A DNA stretch of 64,000 nt from the NCBI GenBank assembly GCA_017936785.1, contig JAGBEV010000031.1, positions 1-64,000 on the forward strand, given 5' to 3'. The position numbers and the translations under genes were made by a program. The stretch is from Lachnospiraceae bacterium. Lineage in GTDB: Bacteria > Bacillota > Clostridia > Lachnospirales > Lachnospiraceae. This document shows, piece by piece, positions 1-8,852 of this stretch. Numbering within the stretch: position 1 is the first letter of the stretch; the number at the start of each line of letters is the position of its first letter. A model generated the notes under the pieces. It saw only the letters and a list, made by a program, of their open reading frames with translations, had not been told where the DNA came from and ran no database searches.

Positions 1-66
1 ATGGCCTAATTTCCGGCAATCCTTAACGCTGATAACCTCTTTACGGCACATTTCCTCAAAAGACAT
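1..66 (-). CDS. YlmC/YmxH-family sporulation protein, N-terminal fragment
   Basis: Only the first 22 codons are inside the window; the gene runs off the left edge. Reading leftward from ATG at 66 gives MSFEEMCRKEVISVKDCRKL then GH. This is the start of the small PRC-barrel proteins of the YlmC/YmxH family, whose N-terminus typically has a Glu-Val-Ile-Asn/Ser core followed by Asp-Cys-x-x-Leu-Gly. The start has a GGAG ribosome site about 7 bases upstream. In Bacillus and clostridia these genes are linked to sporulation or cell division, but their biochemical role is not established. Identification rests on a short stretch. Confidence 0.6.
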   Translation of the reverse strand, partial: MSFEEMCRKEVISVKDCRKLGH

Positions 67-138
67 ATTGACTCCACGCCTTTTTGTTATCATATGCCAT
101 TTAAAATTCCATTGTGCGTCAAATTGTCAATTTGGTCT

Positions 139-699
139 TTATATGATTCTCTTTCCCGGAAAATGCTCTGCCAGCATTCCGTATATATTCAGATATTCCT
201 CTTCCACTTCTTTAAAGGGACGTTCATAGAAATCCGGAGTTGTCACTAATTGTGGTTCGTAGTTCAAAACTTTTTCTCCCATGTAATGATAAAATTCATG
301 AAACAGCATGGCATCATCGATTTCTGAAACTGCTTTCATTTCCTTCTCTGTGGGAACAGTTCCCAGAAAACGCTCATAAATGACATCCTGCAGGCGTTTT
401 TCAATTACCAGATATTCCTTTAATTCCTTTTTTACAGGTCTGGTCACATCAGCAATATATGCCTCACTGGCATCATGAAGAAGACAGATAAATGAAATCT
501 TTTCTCCGAGACCTCTGGCAGCAGCCTCTTTATAACAGCCTATGCAGTGCTGTCCTACGGAATAAAATTCCGGAAAATGTCCGTTTGCCCTTGTCATCAA
601 TGACAGGGCATGGGCAATATCCTCGATCATGATTTCCTCTTTTCTGGGTTCCAGGGGCTTAAAATGAATTTTATGTGCTGTTGTAATATGTTCTGACAT
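139..699 (-). CDS. HD-superfamily hydrolase (YfbR-like)
   Basis: A 186-residue protein with the metal-binding signature of HD phosphohydrolases: His51 within a Gly-Gln-His segment, then His75-Asp76 in the motif LLHDASEAY, followed by a conserved Asp-Val-x-Arg-Pro-Val-Lys stretch. Single-domain proteins of this type resemble YfbR, a 5'-nucleotidase for deoxynucleoside monophosphates, and are also common in phages. The substrate here is unknown. It is leftward, downstream of the AraC gene, and preceded by a GAGAGG ribosome site. The 72 bases before the ribosome site are almost pure pyrimidine on the top strand and hold a tandem repeat. No membrane segment or signal peptide is visible. Confidence 0.75.
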   Translation of the reverse strand: MSEHITTAHKIHFKPLEPRKEEIMIEDIAHALSLMTRANGHFPEFYSVGQHCIGCYKEAAARGLGEKISFICLLHDASEAYIADVTRPVKKELKEYLVIEKRLQDVIYERFLGTVPTEKEMKAVSEIDDAMLFHEFYHYMGEKVLNYEPQLVTTPDFYERPFKEVEEEYLNIYGMLAEHFPGKRII

Positions 700-719
700 T
701 TTCCCAATCCTCTCTGTTT

Positions 720-756
720 CTTTTCTTATTTTCTTTTCTTATTTTCTTTTCTTATT
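720..756. repeat. 13-bp tandem repeat, about 2.8 copies
   Basis: The unit CTTTTCTTATTTT begins at 720, 733 and 746; the third copy is incomplete. It lies between the AraC gene (stop at 789) and the HD gene (start at 699), so the HD-gene transcript would carry a purine-rich leader. Copy number may vary by slippage. No function can be read from it. Confidence 0.8.
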
Positions 757-788
757 CACTTTCCATATTTTTATCACTTTTTTTCTTT

Positions 789-1556
789 CTATTTCTGACT
801 GCTTTTCATATCATTTTTTAGATTCTGCCTGAAATAATGGTTGCGGAATTCTTTTGGTGTTTTCCCGTTTTTCTTTTTAAACACCTGAATAAAATAGCTC
901 TGGGAAGAAAAGTTCAGGTCATTGGCTATTTCCAGAATGCTGGTATCCGTATGTTTTAGCATGTATTCCGCCTGCTCCAGCTTCTTGTCCTGAATATACT
1001 GCACAATGGTCACTCCCATTTCCTGCTTGAACAGATGGGAAAGATAATTTTCATGAAGCTTTGTTTCCTTTGCAAGATCCCTGATGCAGATTTTTTCATG
1101 AAGATGTTCATAAATATACTCAATGCAGACCACCACATGCTTGGAATAAATCTTCTCCTTTTGCAGCTTTCTCATGCGGGAAGCAAAATCAAGGGTCATT
1201 TCCCGGTGAAGATTGCCCAGCTCTTCCCTTGATCTGCACAAATCCGCTCTTTGAATATACAGATCACTTAAGCTGTATGCAGTTTCCGCATCCAGTCCTC
1301 CTTCAATACAATATCGGGATACCATGGCAATAGAAATGATGATATGGTATAAAACATTTCGGACCTGATTTTCCGACAATATGCCCAATCCTTCTTTTTC
1401 ATAAATAGGTCTTACAAGAAAGCGCTCTCTCAAGGCTTTGATATCACCTTTCTGTACAGCATCATAATAGCTGTATTCCCTTTCATATGGAGCATGATAG
1501 TTCTGCATTTCTCTTGCTAAAAACAACTTTTCCCAAAGCTGTTTCTCCATTGCCAT
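789..1556 (-). CDS. AraC-family transcriptional regulator
   Basis: A 255-residue regulator. The C-terminal third (about residues 145-245) is a double helix-turn-helix AraC domain with the usual landmarks: LAKETKLHENYLSHLFKQ for the first recognition region and a second helix pair around SSQSYFIQVFKKKNGKTP. The N-terminal part has no recognisable cupin and looks like the alpha-helical sensor region of clostridial AraC proteins that sit beside glycosidase genes. It is divergent from the GH3 beta-glucosidase at 1787. The shared 230-base gap holds a perfect 16-bp inverted repeat, so control of the glycosidase in response to a plant or host glycoside is likely, though the ligand cannot be read. 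Confidence 0.88.
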   Translation of the reverse strand: MAMEKQLWEKLFLAREMQNYHAPYEREYSYYDAVQKGDIKALRERFLVRPIYEKEGLGILSENQVRNVLYHIIISIAMVSRYCIEGGLDAETAYSLSDLYIQRADLCRSREELGNLHREMTLDFASRMRKLQKEKIYSKHVVVCIEYIYEHLHEKICIRDLAKETKLHENYLSHLFKQEMGVTIVQYIQDKKLEQAEYMLKHTDTSILEIANDLNFSSQSYFIQVFKKKNGKTPKEFRNHYFRQNLKNDMKSSQK

Positions 1557-1701
1557 TTTTGCTCATCTCCCGTCTTTTTCTGATATTGTCCTGTACAGAA
1601 GCATTTCCCTTCTGTAAGGGCATCAATATTTTAACAGAAATATTAGAATTTGTGTATACTTTCTTTTTCACATCCTTTAACCTATTTATTTAATATAAAG
1701 A

Positions 1702-1744
1702 TTCTAAAATATTTTTTGGATTTTTTAGAAAAAATATTTTAGAA
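1702..1744. promoter_or_regulatory. 16-bp perfect inverted repeat, probable operator
   Basis: TTCTAAAATATTTTTT at 1702-1717 is repeated as its exact reverse complement at 1729-1744, with an 11-base spacer. It lies 42 bases before the start of the GH3 gene and inside the divergent AraC/GH3 intergenic region, where a regulator would bind. AraC proteins usually bind direct repeats, so another regulator or an AT-rich cruciform is possible. No long T-run follows, so a terminator is unlikely. Confidence 0.6.
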
Positions 1745-1786
1745 ATAGAGCTTACTTTCATTTGAATCAAAATGAGGAAAGGATAA

Positions 1787-3967
1787 ATGATCATGACACA
1801 AAAAGAATTAAAGACCTTATGCAGCAACATGACACTGGAAGAAAAAATAGGTATGGTTCATGGTGTCACTTTATTCAGAACAAAGGCGGTAGAACGTTTG
1901 GACATTCCCGCCTTTACTTACTCTGACGGTCCTATGGGTGTGCGTCTGGAATATGAAAACGATGTCTGGTTTCCCAAGGGCTTTACCGATGATTATACCT
2001 CTTATCTGCCCAGCAATACAGCACTTGCTTCTACTTTTAATCCAGGACATGCCTATATTGCAGGACAGATTCTCGGTGAAGAGACCAGAGGTCGTGGCAA
2101 GGATATGATCCTGGCTCCCGGCATCAACATACACCGCTCTCCCCTGGGAGGCAGAAATTTTGAATACATGAGTGAAGATCCTTATTTATCAGGACGCATG
2201 GCTGTTCCATATATTCAGGGAATACAGGAAAATGATGTTTCCGCCTGTGTGAAGCACTATGCCCTGAACAATCAGGAAACCCGCAGAAATGATGTGGACA
2301 CTTATGTCAGCGAACGCGCTTTATTTGAGATCTATCTTCCCGCTTTCCGTGCTGCGGTCAGGGAAGGAAAAGCCCTGGGACTTATGGGGTCCTACAACAA
2401 ATTCCGGGAAGTTTACTGTTCCCATCATCAGTATCTGGTAGATGAAATTCTCCGGAAGGAATGGGGATTTGAAGGTATTATGGTTTCTGACTGGGGCAGC
2501 ATCCATGATACTGAGGAAGCCGGAACTGCAGGCATCGATGTGGATATGCGGACTACCAATGATTTTGATGAATATTATTTTGCTGATCCCCTGAAGAAAG
2601 CTGTAGAGGAAGGCAGGGTTCCCATGGAAAAGCTGGATGAAAAGATCATGCACATTCTCCATGTGATGAATGAGGTCCATATGCTGGACGGAGAACGAAA
2701 AGCCGGAACCTATAACGCTCCTTCTTCCGGCGAAAAGCTTTTAAAGGCTGCGGAAGAATCTATTATCTTATTAAAAAATGAAGAAAAGCTTCTGCCTCTG
2801 GACCGGAAGAAAATCAAAAAACTGTTAGTGATCGGCGACAATGCCAACCGCATGCATGCATTAGGCGGCGGCAGTGCGGAAATCAAAGCACTATATGAAA
2901 TTTCTCCCCTTTTAGGACTGAAAATGGTATTAGGAGGCAACTGTGAAGTAACCTACGAGCCCGGTTATTATAATTATGTGGTGGGAAACGCCTGGGGAAA
3001 GGATGCCAACAGTCAGGGCACAGGTGGTAACCCCATGAAAAAACTGGAACCGGAAGAAATCAACACCTTAAATGAAAAATATCTGGAAAGGGCAAAAGCA
3101 GCATGCAGCCAGGCGGATGCCGTTATCTTTATAGGCGGCTTAAATCATGATCATGATGTAGAAGGCAAAGACAAGGACAATATGCGTCTGCCCAACGGGC
3201 AGGATCATGTCATCAGGGAACTTTTGAAGGCACGACCTGATATGATCATTACCATGATCACCGGAAGTCCTGTGGATATGCACGAATGGCTGCCTGAGGC
3301 AAAAACGCTTCTCTACTATTCCTACAATGGCATGCAGGGCGGACTGGCTTTTGCAAAAGTGATATTCGGTGAGGTTAATCCTTCAGGCAAGTTGACCATG
3401 ACCCTTCCCCTGACTTTGGAGGACTCTCCTGCCCACAGGCTGGGAGAATTTCCCGGCGGGGATATGGTGCATTATAATGAGGATATTTATGTGGGCTACC
3501 GTTATTTCGATACTTACGGAGTAAAACCGTCATTTGCTTTCGGACACGGGCTTTCTTATACGGAATTTTCCTTCGGAGAGGTTATGGCTTCCGTTACCGA
3601 AGAAGGCGGATGCAGAGATGGCATCTGCACGATTCCCTCTCTTTTTGTCAAGGCTTCTGTTCCCATCAGCAATGTAGGCAGCAGGGATGGAGCTGTTACA
3701 GTACAGTTTTATATAAAGCCTGTTGATTCGGCTGTGAAACGACCCATAAAGGAACTGCGGGGATTTGAAAAGCAGTTTTTAAAGGCTGGGGAAACGAAAG
3801 AATTCTGCGCAGAATTTGATGCCTACAGCTTCTCTTATTATGATGAGGACAGGAAGTGTTATGTGACGCTTCCGGGGGATTATGAAATCTGTGCGGCATT
3901 TGCCTGTGATGATGTAAGAAGTATTGCAAAGGTTACGATCCAAAGAGAATATACCATTGCACGGTAA
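1787..3967 (+). CDS. Glycoside hydrolase family 3 beta-glucosidase
   Basis: A 726-residue enzyme with the GH3 layout: an N-terminal barrel domain (about 1-300), an alpha/beta sandwich domain (about 330-560) and a C-terminal fibronectin-III-like domain (about 620-720). The nucleophile is Asp235 in the motif VSDWGS. The substrate-binding KH pair is at 156-157, and NFEYMSEDP precedes it. No signal peptide is present, so it acts on glycosides imported into the cytoplasm. Both ATG codons at 1787 and 1793 are usable; AAAGGA lies just before. The gene is followed by a strong hairpin. It is most likely controlled by the divergent AraC gene. Family members cleave beta-glucosides, xylosides or related plant glycosides; specificity is not resolvable here. 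Confidence 0.95.
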   Translation: MIMTQKELKTLCSNMTLEEKIGMVHGVTLFRTKAVERLDIPAFTYSDGPMGVRLEYENDVWFPKGFTDDYTSYLPSNTALASTFNPGHAYIAGQILGEETRGRGKDMILAPGINIHRSPLGGRNFEYMSEDPYLSGRMAVPYIQGIQENDVSACVKHYALNNQETRRNDVDTYVSERALFEIYLPAFRAAVREGKALGLMGSYNKFREVYCSHHQYLVDEILRKEWGFEGIMVSDWGSIHDTEEAGTAGIDVDMRTTNDFDEYYFADPLKKAVEEGRVPMEKLDEKIMHILHVMNEVHMLDGERKAGTYNAPSSGEKLLKAAEESIILLKNEEKLLPLDRKKIKKLLVIGDNANRMHALGGGSAEIKALYEISPLLGLKMVLGGNCEVTYEPGYYNYVVGNAWGKDANSQGTGGNPMKKLEPEEINTLNEKYLERAKAACSQADAVIFIGGLNHDHDVEGKDKDNMRLPNGQDHVIRELLKARPDMIITMITGSPVDMHEWLPEAKTLLYYSYNGMQGGLAFAKVIFGEVNPSGKLTMTLPLTLEDSPAHRLGEFPGGDMVHYNEDIYVGYRYFDTYGVKPSFAFGHGLSYTEFSFGEVMASVTEEGGCRDGICTIPSLFVKASVPISNVGSRDGAVTVQFYIKPVDSAVKRPIKELRGFEKQFLKAGETKEFCAEFDAYSFSYYDEDRKCYVTLPGDYEICAAFACDDVRSIAKVTIQREYTIAR

Positions 3968-3978
3968 AAGAAGCCAGA

Positions 3979-4011
3979 GTGCCAGGGGCGAAAGAAAACA
4001 GCCCCTGGCAC
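3979..4011. terminator. Hairpin terminator between convergent genes
   Basis: GTGCCAGGGGC at 3979-3989 pairs perfectly with GCCCCTGGCAC at 4001-4011 across an 11-base loop. It lies between the end of the GH3 gene and the end of the leftward transporter gene. The T-tract is weak on both sides, somewhat better leftward (CTTCTTTT). Confidence 0.65.
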
Positions 4012-4056
4012 CCCAATCAGAACATATCCCCCGTTCTCCACACCACGTCTTTAAAC

Positions 4057-4614
4057 TCACAGTCTGAACACAATTCCTAAAACCGCCGCTCCCAATATCC
4101 ACACAGCCGGATGGAGCTTATTCAGCTTTTTGATCTGCAGCAGTCCGAAAGCAGCCACGCAGATGATCATACTTCCTATAGCAGGCTCTAACCCATTATC
4201 GCCGGCAACAAAAAGTGATGCCTTGCACATACTGATGACCGCCGAAAGAATCAAAGCCGTAACAGCCGGACGAATGCCCCAGAAAGCATTTTTTACATAT
4301 GGATTTTCATTGAAATTGTTCAAAAATCTTGCGATCAGTATAATGACTACCACGCTGGGAAAAGTCAGCCCCAAAGAAGAAATGAGCCCTCCGAAGGTCC
4401 CCAGTGTCTTAAATCCCACATAGGTTGCCATATTCAGACCGATAGGACCCGGCGTTGACTCACTGATGGCAATCATATTGGTAAGCTCTTCCATAGTATA
4501 CCAGTCTGTTTTCTCCGACAGATCCATCAAAAAAGGAATGGTGGCAGGTCCGCCGCCTACAGCAAACAGTCCGATCTTAAAAAATTCATAAAAAACCTGA
4601 AGGTATTTCATCAT
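4057..4614 (-). CDS. Chromate transporter family protein, second half
   Basis: A 185-residue membrane protein with a single CHR domain. The N-terminal signature is GLFAVGGGPATIPFL, followed by several hydrophobic helices. Short CHR proteins occur as adjacent pairs that together equal the long ChrA permease; members export chromate or act on other anions, and the true substrate in anaerobes is usually unknown. Its ATG overlaps the stop codon of the preceding CHR gene (ATGA at 4611-4614), so the two halves are probably translationally coupled and assemble with each other. A GGAGG ribosome site lies in the end of the upstream gene. Confidence 0.88.
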   Translation of the reverse strand: MMKYLQVFYEFFKIGLFAVGGGPATIPFLMDLSEKTDWYTMEELTNMIAISESTPGPIGLNMATYVGFKTLGTFGGLISSLGLTFPSVVVIILIARFLNNFNENPYVKNAFWGIRPAVTALILSAVISMCKASLFVAGDNGLEPAIGSMIICVAAFGLLQIKKLNKLHPAVWILGAAVLGIVFRL

Positions 4615-5153
4615 TTCGCCTTACCTCCCATTTTCTTGATCAGAATTCCCGAAACTGCTGCCAGCGCCACAATGCCTACTGTGGGAATTTTCGTAAACAT
4701 GGCAAGAACAAATGCCCCAATGCAGATGATATAGCATGCAGGATGCACCAGACTTTTCTTTGCCAGAGTCAGCACAGTATTTAACATCAGCGCACAGATA
4801 ATGCCTCTGATTCCCATAAGGGCATGCTGCAGCCACACATTGTCCATAAACTGCTTCATAAATGCAGCTACAATGGTAATGATCACAAGAGATGGGGAGA
4901 TCATTCCGAGAGTTGCCCAGATTCCACCGGAAACACCTGCTTTTTTATACCCCACATAGGTTGCGGTGTTGACTGCGATGATCCCCGGCGTACACTGCCC
5001 GATAGCATAGCAGTCCAACAGTTCATCCTCCGTCGTCCAATTCTTTTTCTCTACGATCTCATATTTCAGCATGGGCAGCATGGTCAGCCCGCCCCCAAAG
5101 GTCAAAATGCCGATTCTGAAAAATGTACCGTACAACTCCAGTAAAAACTTCAT
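4611..5153 (-). CDS. Chromate transporter family protein, first half
   Basis: A 180-residue CHR-domain membrane protein starting MKFLLELYGTFFRIG, with the family signature FGGGLTMLPML in the first helix. The start at 5153 is chosen over the in-frame codon 39 bases upstream because GGAG sits 6 bases before it. It is the upstream member of the SCHR pair. The two proteins are similar in topology but differ in sequence, as expected for halves inserted in opposite orientations. Function as an ion exporter is family knowledge; chromate itself is not a necessary substrate. Confidence 0.88.
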   Translation of the reverse strand: MKFLLELYGTFFRIGILTFGGGLTMLPMLKYEIVEKKNWTTEDELLDCYAIGQCTPGIIAVNTATYVGYKKAGVSGGIWATLGMISPSLVIITIVAAFMKQFMDNVWLQHALMGIRGIICALMLNTVLTLAKKSLVHPACYIICIGAFVLAMFTKIPTVGIVALAAVSGILIKKMGGKAK

Positions 5154-5250
5154 TTCTTTTCTCCATTTTATGTAATATTCAATGTGCCTCAAGCAAACAA
5201 AATCATATGAGACACATTGATTTCCTGTTTGTTTCCATGTCCGCTCAAAC

Positions 5251-5784
5251 TTATACCGGTGAAAGAAACAATCCCGGCAATGCTTTTACAGGCGGATATA
5301 AGGTTCCCAGGATCATCATTACCACCAGTACTGCCCACATACAGACCGCAGGGACAGACTGTCTGTCTTTGTTTTCCCCGCAACCACACTTTAATGCTTT
5401 ATATGCCCACAGACTGTTTAACAGCACTGCCACATAAAATGATCCGATGTCCAGCCAGGGCACATCCTTTTGCAGTATTCCCGTATAGCAATAAAAGAAT
5501 ATAACAATAAATGCCATGCTGCCAAGTACTGTTTTCCATTTTATCCATAAAAGGCAGGAACGGATTTCCTGACATAAAACGTACTGCAGCAGCGTAAATA
5601 ATAAAACCGGAAAAAACACCAGCTTTAAATGTTCAAATACACTTTCATTGACCGGGGCGAAAATTCCCACAACTCTGTTATTTCCGGACCACTCATATAC
5701 AAAATGCAGAAGCGTACCGGATACAGACACAAAAACCGCTTCCGCCAGCTCCCATTTTTTCAAATTTCCATCCATCGCTTTCAT
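5251..5784 (-). CDS. DUF6512-like multi-pass membrane protein
   Basis: A 177-residue hydrophobic protein with about five predicted membrane segments. The region NESVFEHLKLVFFPVLLF matches a small family of uncharacterised Firmicutes membrane proteins that I place in DUF6512. ATG at 5784 is preferred over a GTG 6 bases upstream because GGTGG then has normal spacing. A cysteine pair (KCGCGE) and a charged loop follow the fourth helix. It sits between the transporter pair and an acyltransferase gene, all leftward, but the gaps do not show an operon. Function unknown. Confidence 0.6.
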   Translation of the reverse strand: MKAMDGNLKKWELAEAVFVSVSGTLLHFVYEWSGNNRVVGIFAPVNESVFEHLKLVFFPVLLFTLLQYVLCQEIRSCLLWIKWKTVLGSMAFIVIFFYCYTGILQKDVPWLDIGSFYVAVLLNSLWAYKALKCGCGENKDRQSVPAVCMWAVLVVMMILGTLYPPVKALPGLFLSPV

Positions 5785-5835
5785 TGGCACAAACCACCCT
5801 TTCTAAAAATAGTTTATGCACTTTAAGCCTGTCTA

Positions 5836-7074
5836 TTAGATCTTGTTTTCTTCTGCCCCTTTATTTCCACTTATGGATTTATCTTTTTCCATTGTATCCT
5901 TCTCTTCCATCAGCTTGTACGCCGCCCGGTTAATGAGCTTTGTGCAGTTTTGCTCAATCAGCAGATAAAACAGCCAGGACAGGATCAGGATCGCCAGAAT
6001 GGATATGCCAAACATCCACCAGGCAGACAGGTTGTAATCACCGGTCTTTGCCATAAATCTGGTCAGCAGCCATGCCGATAGGGAAAATAATACCGGAATA
6101 TGAACCAGATAAATGGAATAAGAAATTTTTCCCAAAAACAAAAACGGTTTCAAAGAGAGCACCTTAGCCAGAGGCTTTAACAGATAAATTCCCATAACGA
6201 TCAATGCCGATGCGATCATATGATAAAAATAGTAAGGATTCAGTCTGTCAGGCAGATGATTTAAAAACCGGTAAGCATTGGTGGGTGCGTAAGCTACCGG
6301 ATAAGCCCCCAGGATAACTGCTGTTAATATCATAAAAATACCTGTTATGACACATGCCTTTTTATGCTTCTGTATACGCTCTCCAAAGCGCTCTGCAATA
6401 TATGCGATCAATACGCCCAGGGCAAAATCCGATAAACGGCTGTTCGTGGAAAGATATACTACCGCAACGCCTATGTACACATAGAGCATCCGCCCATTCA
6501 TACCCTTTCCCATAGCCGCCAGAATATACGCCATAAAAGATCCTGCAAACAGATCTGCTAACATCCAGAAGGCATTGGAATATAATGTGGACATTCCCAC
6601 GATCCACGTATCTGCTATACTGGAAAAGATCAGATCGGAAATGGTGGTCTTATTCTGATAAAACTGTGCCAGCCATTCGGAACCGGATAACAGGGAAGCA
6701 GGACCGTTAAAAAACAGATTCAGATGCAGCATCACATACACAATAGCCGACAGTGCAAATACCGGCAGCATCAGCCTTGGATATCTTTTTAAAAGAGATT
6801 TGGAAAACTGTTTTGCTTCTGTCATATGAAAGACCTGATAACTGATCACAAATCCACTGACCAGACAGAATACGGACACCCATAAATCCCCAATGGCAAA
6901 AAACGCCAGAGGGGACTGGGAAAATTCCGCTTCCACATCCCCTGCTAAATGGGCAATTGCCTCTTCGCCTCTATAGGCAGCAGGATAATAGCCCATAATA
7001 AAATGATGGAATACAATAAAGAGACTTGCTACACCCCTTAATCCATCAACCCATGTAATTCTTTTTTGTTCCAT
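5836..7074 (-). CDS. Membrane acyltransferase 3 family protein
   Basis: A 412-residue integral membrane acyltransferase. It opens MEQKRITWVDGLRGVAS with the family's early His pair (VFHHF), followed by about ten hydrophobic segments and a C-terminal charged tail. Family members O-acetylate or succinylate cell-surface polysaccharides, peptidoglycan or lipids using acyl-CoA. The start at 7074 has AGAGGAG five bases upstream, better than an in-frame codon 57 bases earlier. No sugar transferase gene is adjacent, so the acceptor is unknown. Confidence 0.85.
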   Translation of the reverse strand: MEQKRITWVDGLRGVASLFIVFHHFIMGYYPAAYRGEEAIAHLAGDVEAEFSQSPLAFFAIGDLWVSVFCLVSGFVISYQVFHMTEAKQFSKSLLKRYPRLMLPVFALSAIVYVMLHLNLFFNGPASLLSGSEWLAQFYQNKTTISDLIFSSIADTWIVGMSTLYSNAFWMLADLFAGSFMAYILAAMGKGMNGRMLYVYIGVAVVYLSTNSRLSDFALGVLIAYIAERFGERIQKHKKACVITGIFMILTAVILGAYPVAYAPTNAYRFLNHLPDRLNPYYFYHMIASALIVMGIYLLKPLAKVLSLKPFLFLGKISYSIYLVHIPVLFSLSAWLLTRFMAKTGDYNLSAWWMFGISILAILILSWLFYLLIEQNCTKLINRAAYKLMEEKDTMEKDKSISGNKGAEENKI

Positions 7075-7177
7075 AATGACTCCTCTGTTATCATTGAATG
7101 ATGATTCAATGTTTAGTCTTTTACCGATCATCTTTTGATCATTTTCTTTTGATAATATTTTAATAATCAGACTGATG

Positions 7178-8113
7178 CTAACTGACTATTTCTTCATACA
7201 GCTCCTTAACGGAATCAAAATAAAAATCAATCCTGTTGGAAGCTCCCGGCACATCCTCTGCTTTTGCCTCTCCCGTAAATACCAGACAGGTTTCCACTCC
7301 CGCATTTTCCCCACAGGCAATATCCGTATAGATCCGGTCTCCCACCACAAGCGTTTCTTCCTTTGTAAATCCTGTGACTTTCATACTGTATTCCACAAGC
7401 CCCGGAGAAGGCTTTCCGAGATATACAGGCTTTCTGTCTGTTGCAGCTGAGATCATATTGCAGATGGAACCGCAGTCAGGTATCATTCCAAAATCCACCG
7501 GGCAACGAAGGTCTGCATTGGTGGCAAGCCAGATTCTCTCTTTTGTATCATCCATTAAAAGCCTGCATGCCTCTTCTATCTTTTCATAGGTCAGTTCCGT
7601 ATCAAAGGCAGTAAGCACCACATCCACATCTTCCGAAAACCGTTCCGTTACCTGCAGTCCCATTTTGCGAAGTTCTGCCAGATAGGAAGCCGTTGCCATA
7701 ACAAAGATCAAATCCTCCTGATGCTTTCCGGTCAGATAGGACAGAGTATAGCTTCCTGCTGTCACAAAATCCTCCGGAAATGCCTCAATTCCCATACGAC
7801 GGAATTTCTTTACATAATCAGCAGTGCTTTTAGAGGAATTATTGGTAATATAAATTGCCCTTCCCCCGATTTCCCGGATATAAGATAACAGTTCAAAGGT
7901 TCCTTCAATAACATCCTCCGAAAGGGCTATGGTTCCGTCGATATCAAACAGAAACAATTTCTTATTCTTTAAATGTTCCCGTTTTGAATTCACTGCCATA
8001 TTCATTCCGGCATTTCCCTGCCTGTTTACCTGTTTGTCTGCCTGTTCATTTGTCTGCTTACTGGTCTGTCTGCTGTTCTGTTCACAAATCCTTGCATCGT
8101 TTTCTGTATTCAT
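7178..8113 (-). CDS. HAD-IIA family sugar/nucleotide phosphatase (NagD-like)
   Basis: A 311-residue cytoplasmic hydrolase. After a 50-residue leader comes the HAD motif FLFDIDGTIA (nucleophile Asp57, general acid Asp59), then ITNNSSKS (motif II) and the C-terminal KPSPGLVEYS and VGDRIYTDI motifs of the NagD/PGP branch. These enzymes dephosphorylate sugar phosphates, phosphoglycolate or nucleotides. The start at 8113 has GGAG 7 bases upstream. The N-terminal leader is Gln/Lys/Asn/Thr-rich with repeated Q-x-x-K/N-Q units and is absent from typical NagD proteins. It follows sfsA by 49 bases, at the end of the sbcD-sbcC-sfsA series. A start at codon 37 or 39 would remove the leader. Confidence 0.85.
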   Translation of the reverse strand: MNTENDARICEQNSRQTSKQTNEQADKQVNRQGNAGMNMAVNSKREHLKNKKLFLFDIDGTIALSEDVIEGTFELLSYIREIGGRAIYITNNSSKSTADYVKKFRRMGIEAFPEDFVTAGSYTLSYLTGKHQEDLIFVMATASYLAELRKMGLQVTERFSEDVDVVLTAFDTELTYEKIEEACRLLMDDTKERIWLATNADLRCPVDFGMIPDCGSICNMISAATDRKPVYLGKPSPGLVEYSMKVTGFTKEETLVVGDRIYTDIACGENAGVETCLVFTGEAKAEDVPGASNRIDFYFDSVKELYEEIVS

Positions 8114-8162
8114 GCTGTTCTCCATTTTTTGAAATATCAAATTGATTTTCACACCTATACTA

Positions 8163-8852
8163 TCACAGTGGAATTCTTACTTCTACCTCTTCTAGTATGT
8201 ACATTTCATCAGGTTTTACTTTACAGCACACCGCTTTTATGAGAACGCCTGCTTCCTGTGCCTTCTTCAATGCCTCTCCAAAAGCAGCATGGGTCGCCAT
8301 ATTAGGCTCAAACCATTTGACATCCTCCATCTGGATCACAAACAAAACTGCCGCTCCATATCCTTCTTTAACGCAGTTTTCCAGCTCTTCCACATGTTTG
8401 ATTCCTCTTTCTGTAGGGGCATCAGGAAAACGGACGATTCCGTCCTCTTCCAGGGTTACCCCCTTTACTTCCACGAAAAATTCCTTTCCGTCACTTTTCT
8501 TTCCCCACAGATCAAAACGGGAATTTCCATGACGGACTTCTCTTTTTAACTCTGCAATGTGAAGTTCTTCACTTTGGGATGCGATCCATTCATAGGCAGC
8601 GGCATTGGGAATCTGGGAATCCATGTTAATAAGCCTGTTTCCCTTTTGCACTGCGATCAGATCATATGCCGTCTTTCTCTTGGGCTGGTCCGAACGGGTG
8701 AGATACACCTGACATCCCGGTACCAGCAGTTCTTTACACCGCCCTGTATTTTTTACATGGCATATTTCCCGTTTTCCGTCAATCTCCACATGGGCAATAA
8801 AGCGGTTGGGTCTTTCTAAAAAAATTCCTTTACAGACATTTGCATATTTCAT
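8163..8852 (-). CDS. sfsA: SfsA DNA/RNA nuclease-fold protein
   Basis: A 229-residue SfsA protein. The N-terminal OB-like region carries RPNRFIAHVEIDG and HVKNTGRCKELLVPG. The C-terminal PD-(D/E)xK-type core has the Asp of SRFDLWG and FFVEVKGVTLEEDG, the family's most conserved segment. E. coli SfsA was named for maltose fermentation stimulation and later shown to bind nucleic acid; homologs have nuclease activity. The ATG at 8852 overlaps the stop of sbcC (ATGA), so the two are co-translated, placing SfsA with a DNA-end processing complex. Confidence 0.95.
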   Translation of the reverse strand: MKYANVCKGIFLERPNRFIAHVEIDGKREICHVKNTGRCKELLVPGCQVYLTRSDQPKRKTAYDLIAVQKGNRLINMDSQIPNAAAYEWIASQSEELHIAELKREVRHGNSRFDLWGKKSDGKEFFVEVKGVTLEEDGIVRFPDAPTERGIKHVEELENCVKEGYGAAVLFVIQMEDVKWFEPNMATHAAFGEALKKAQEAGVLIKAVCCKVKPDEMYILEEVEVRIPL

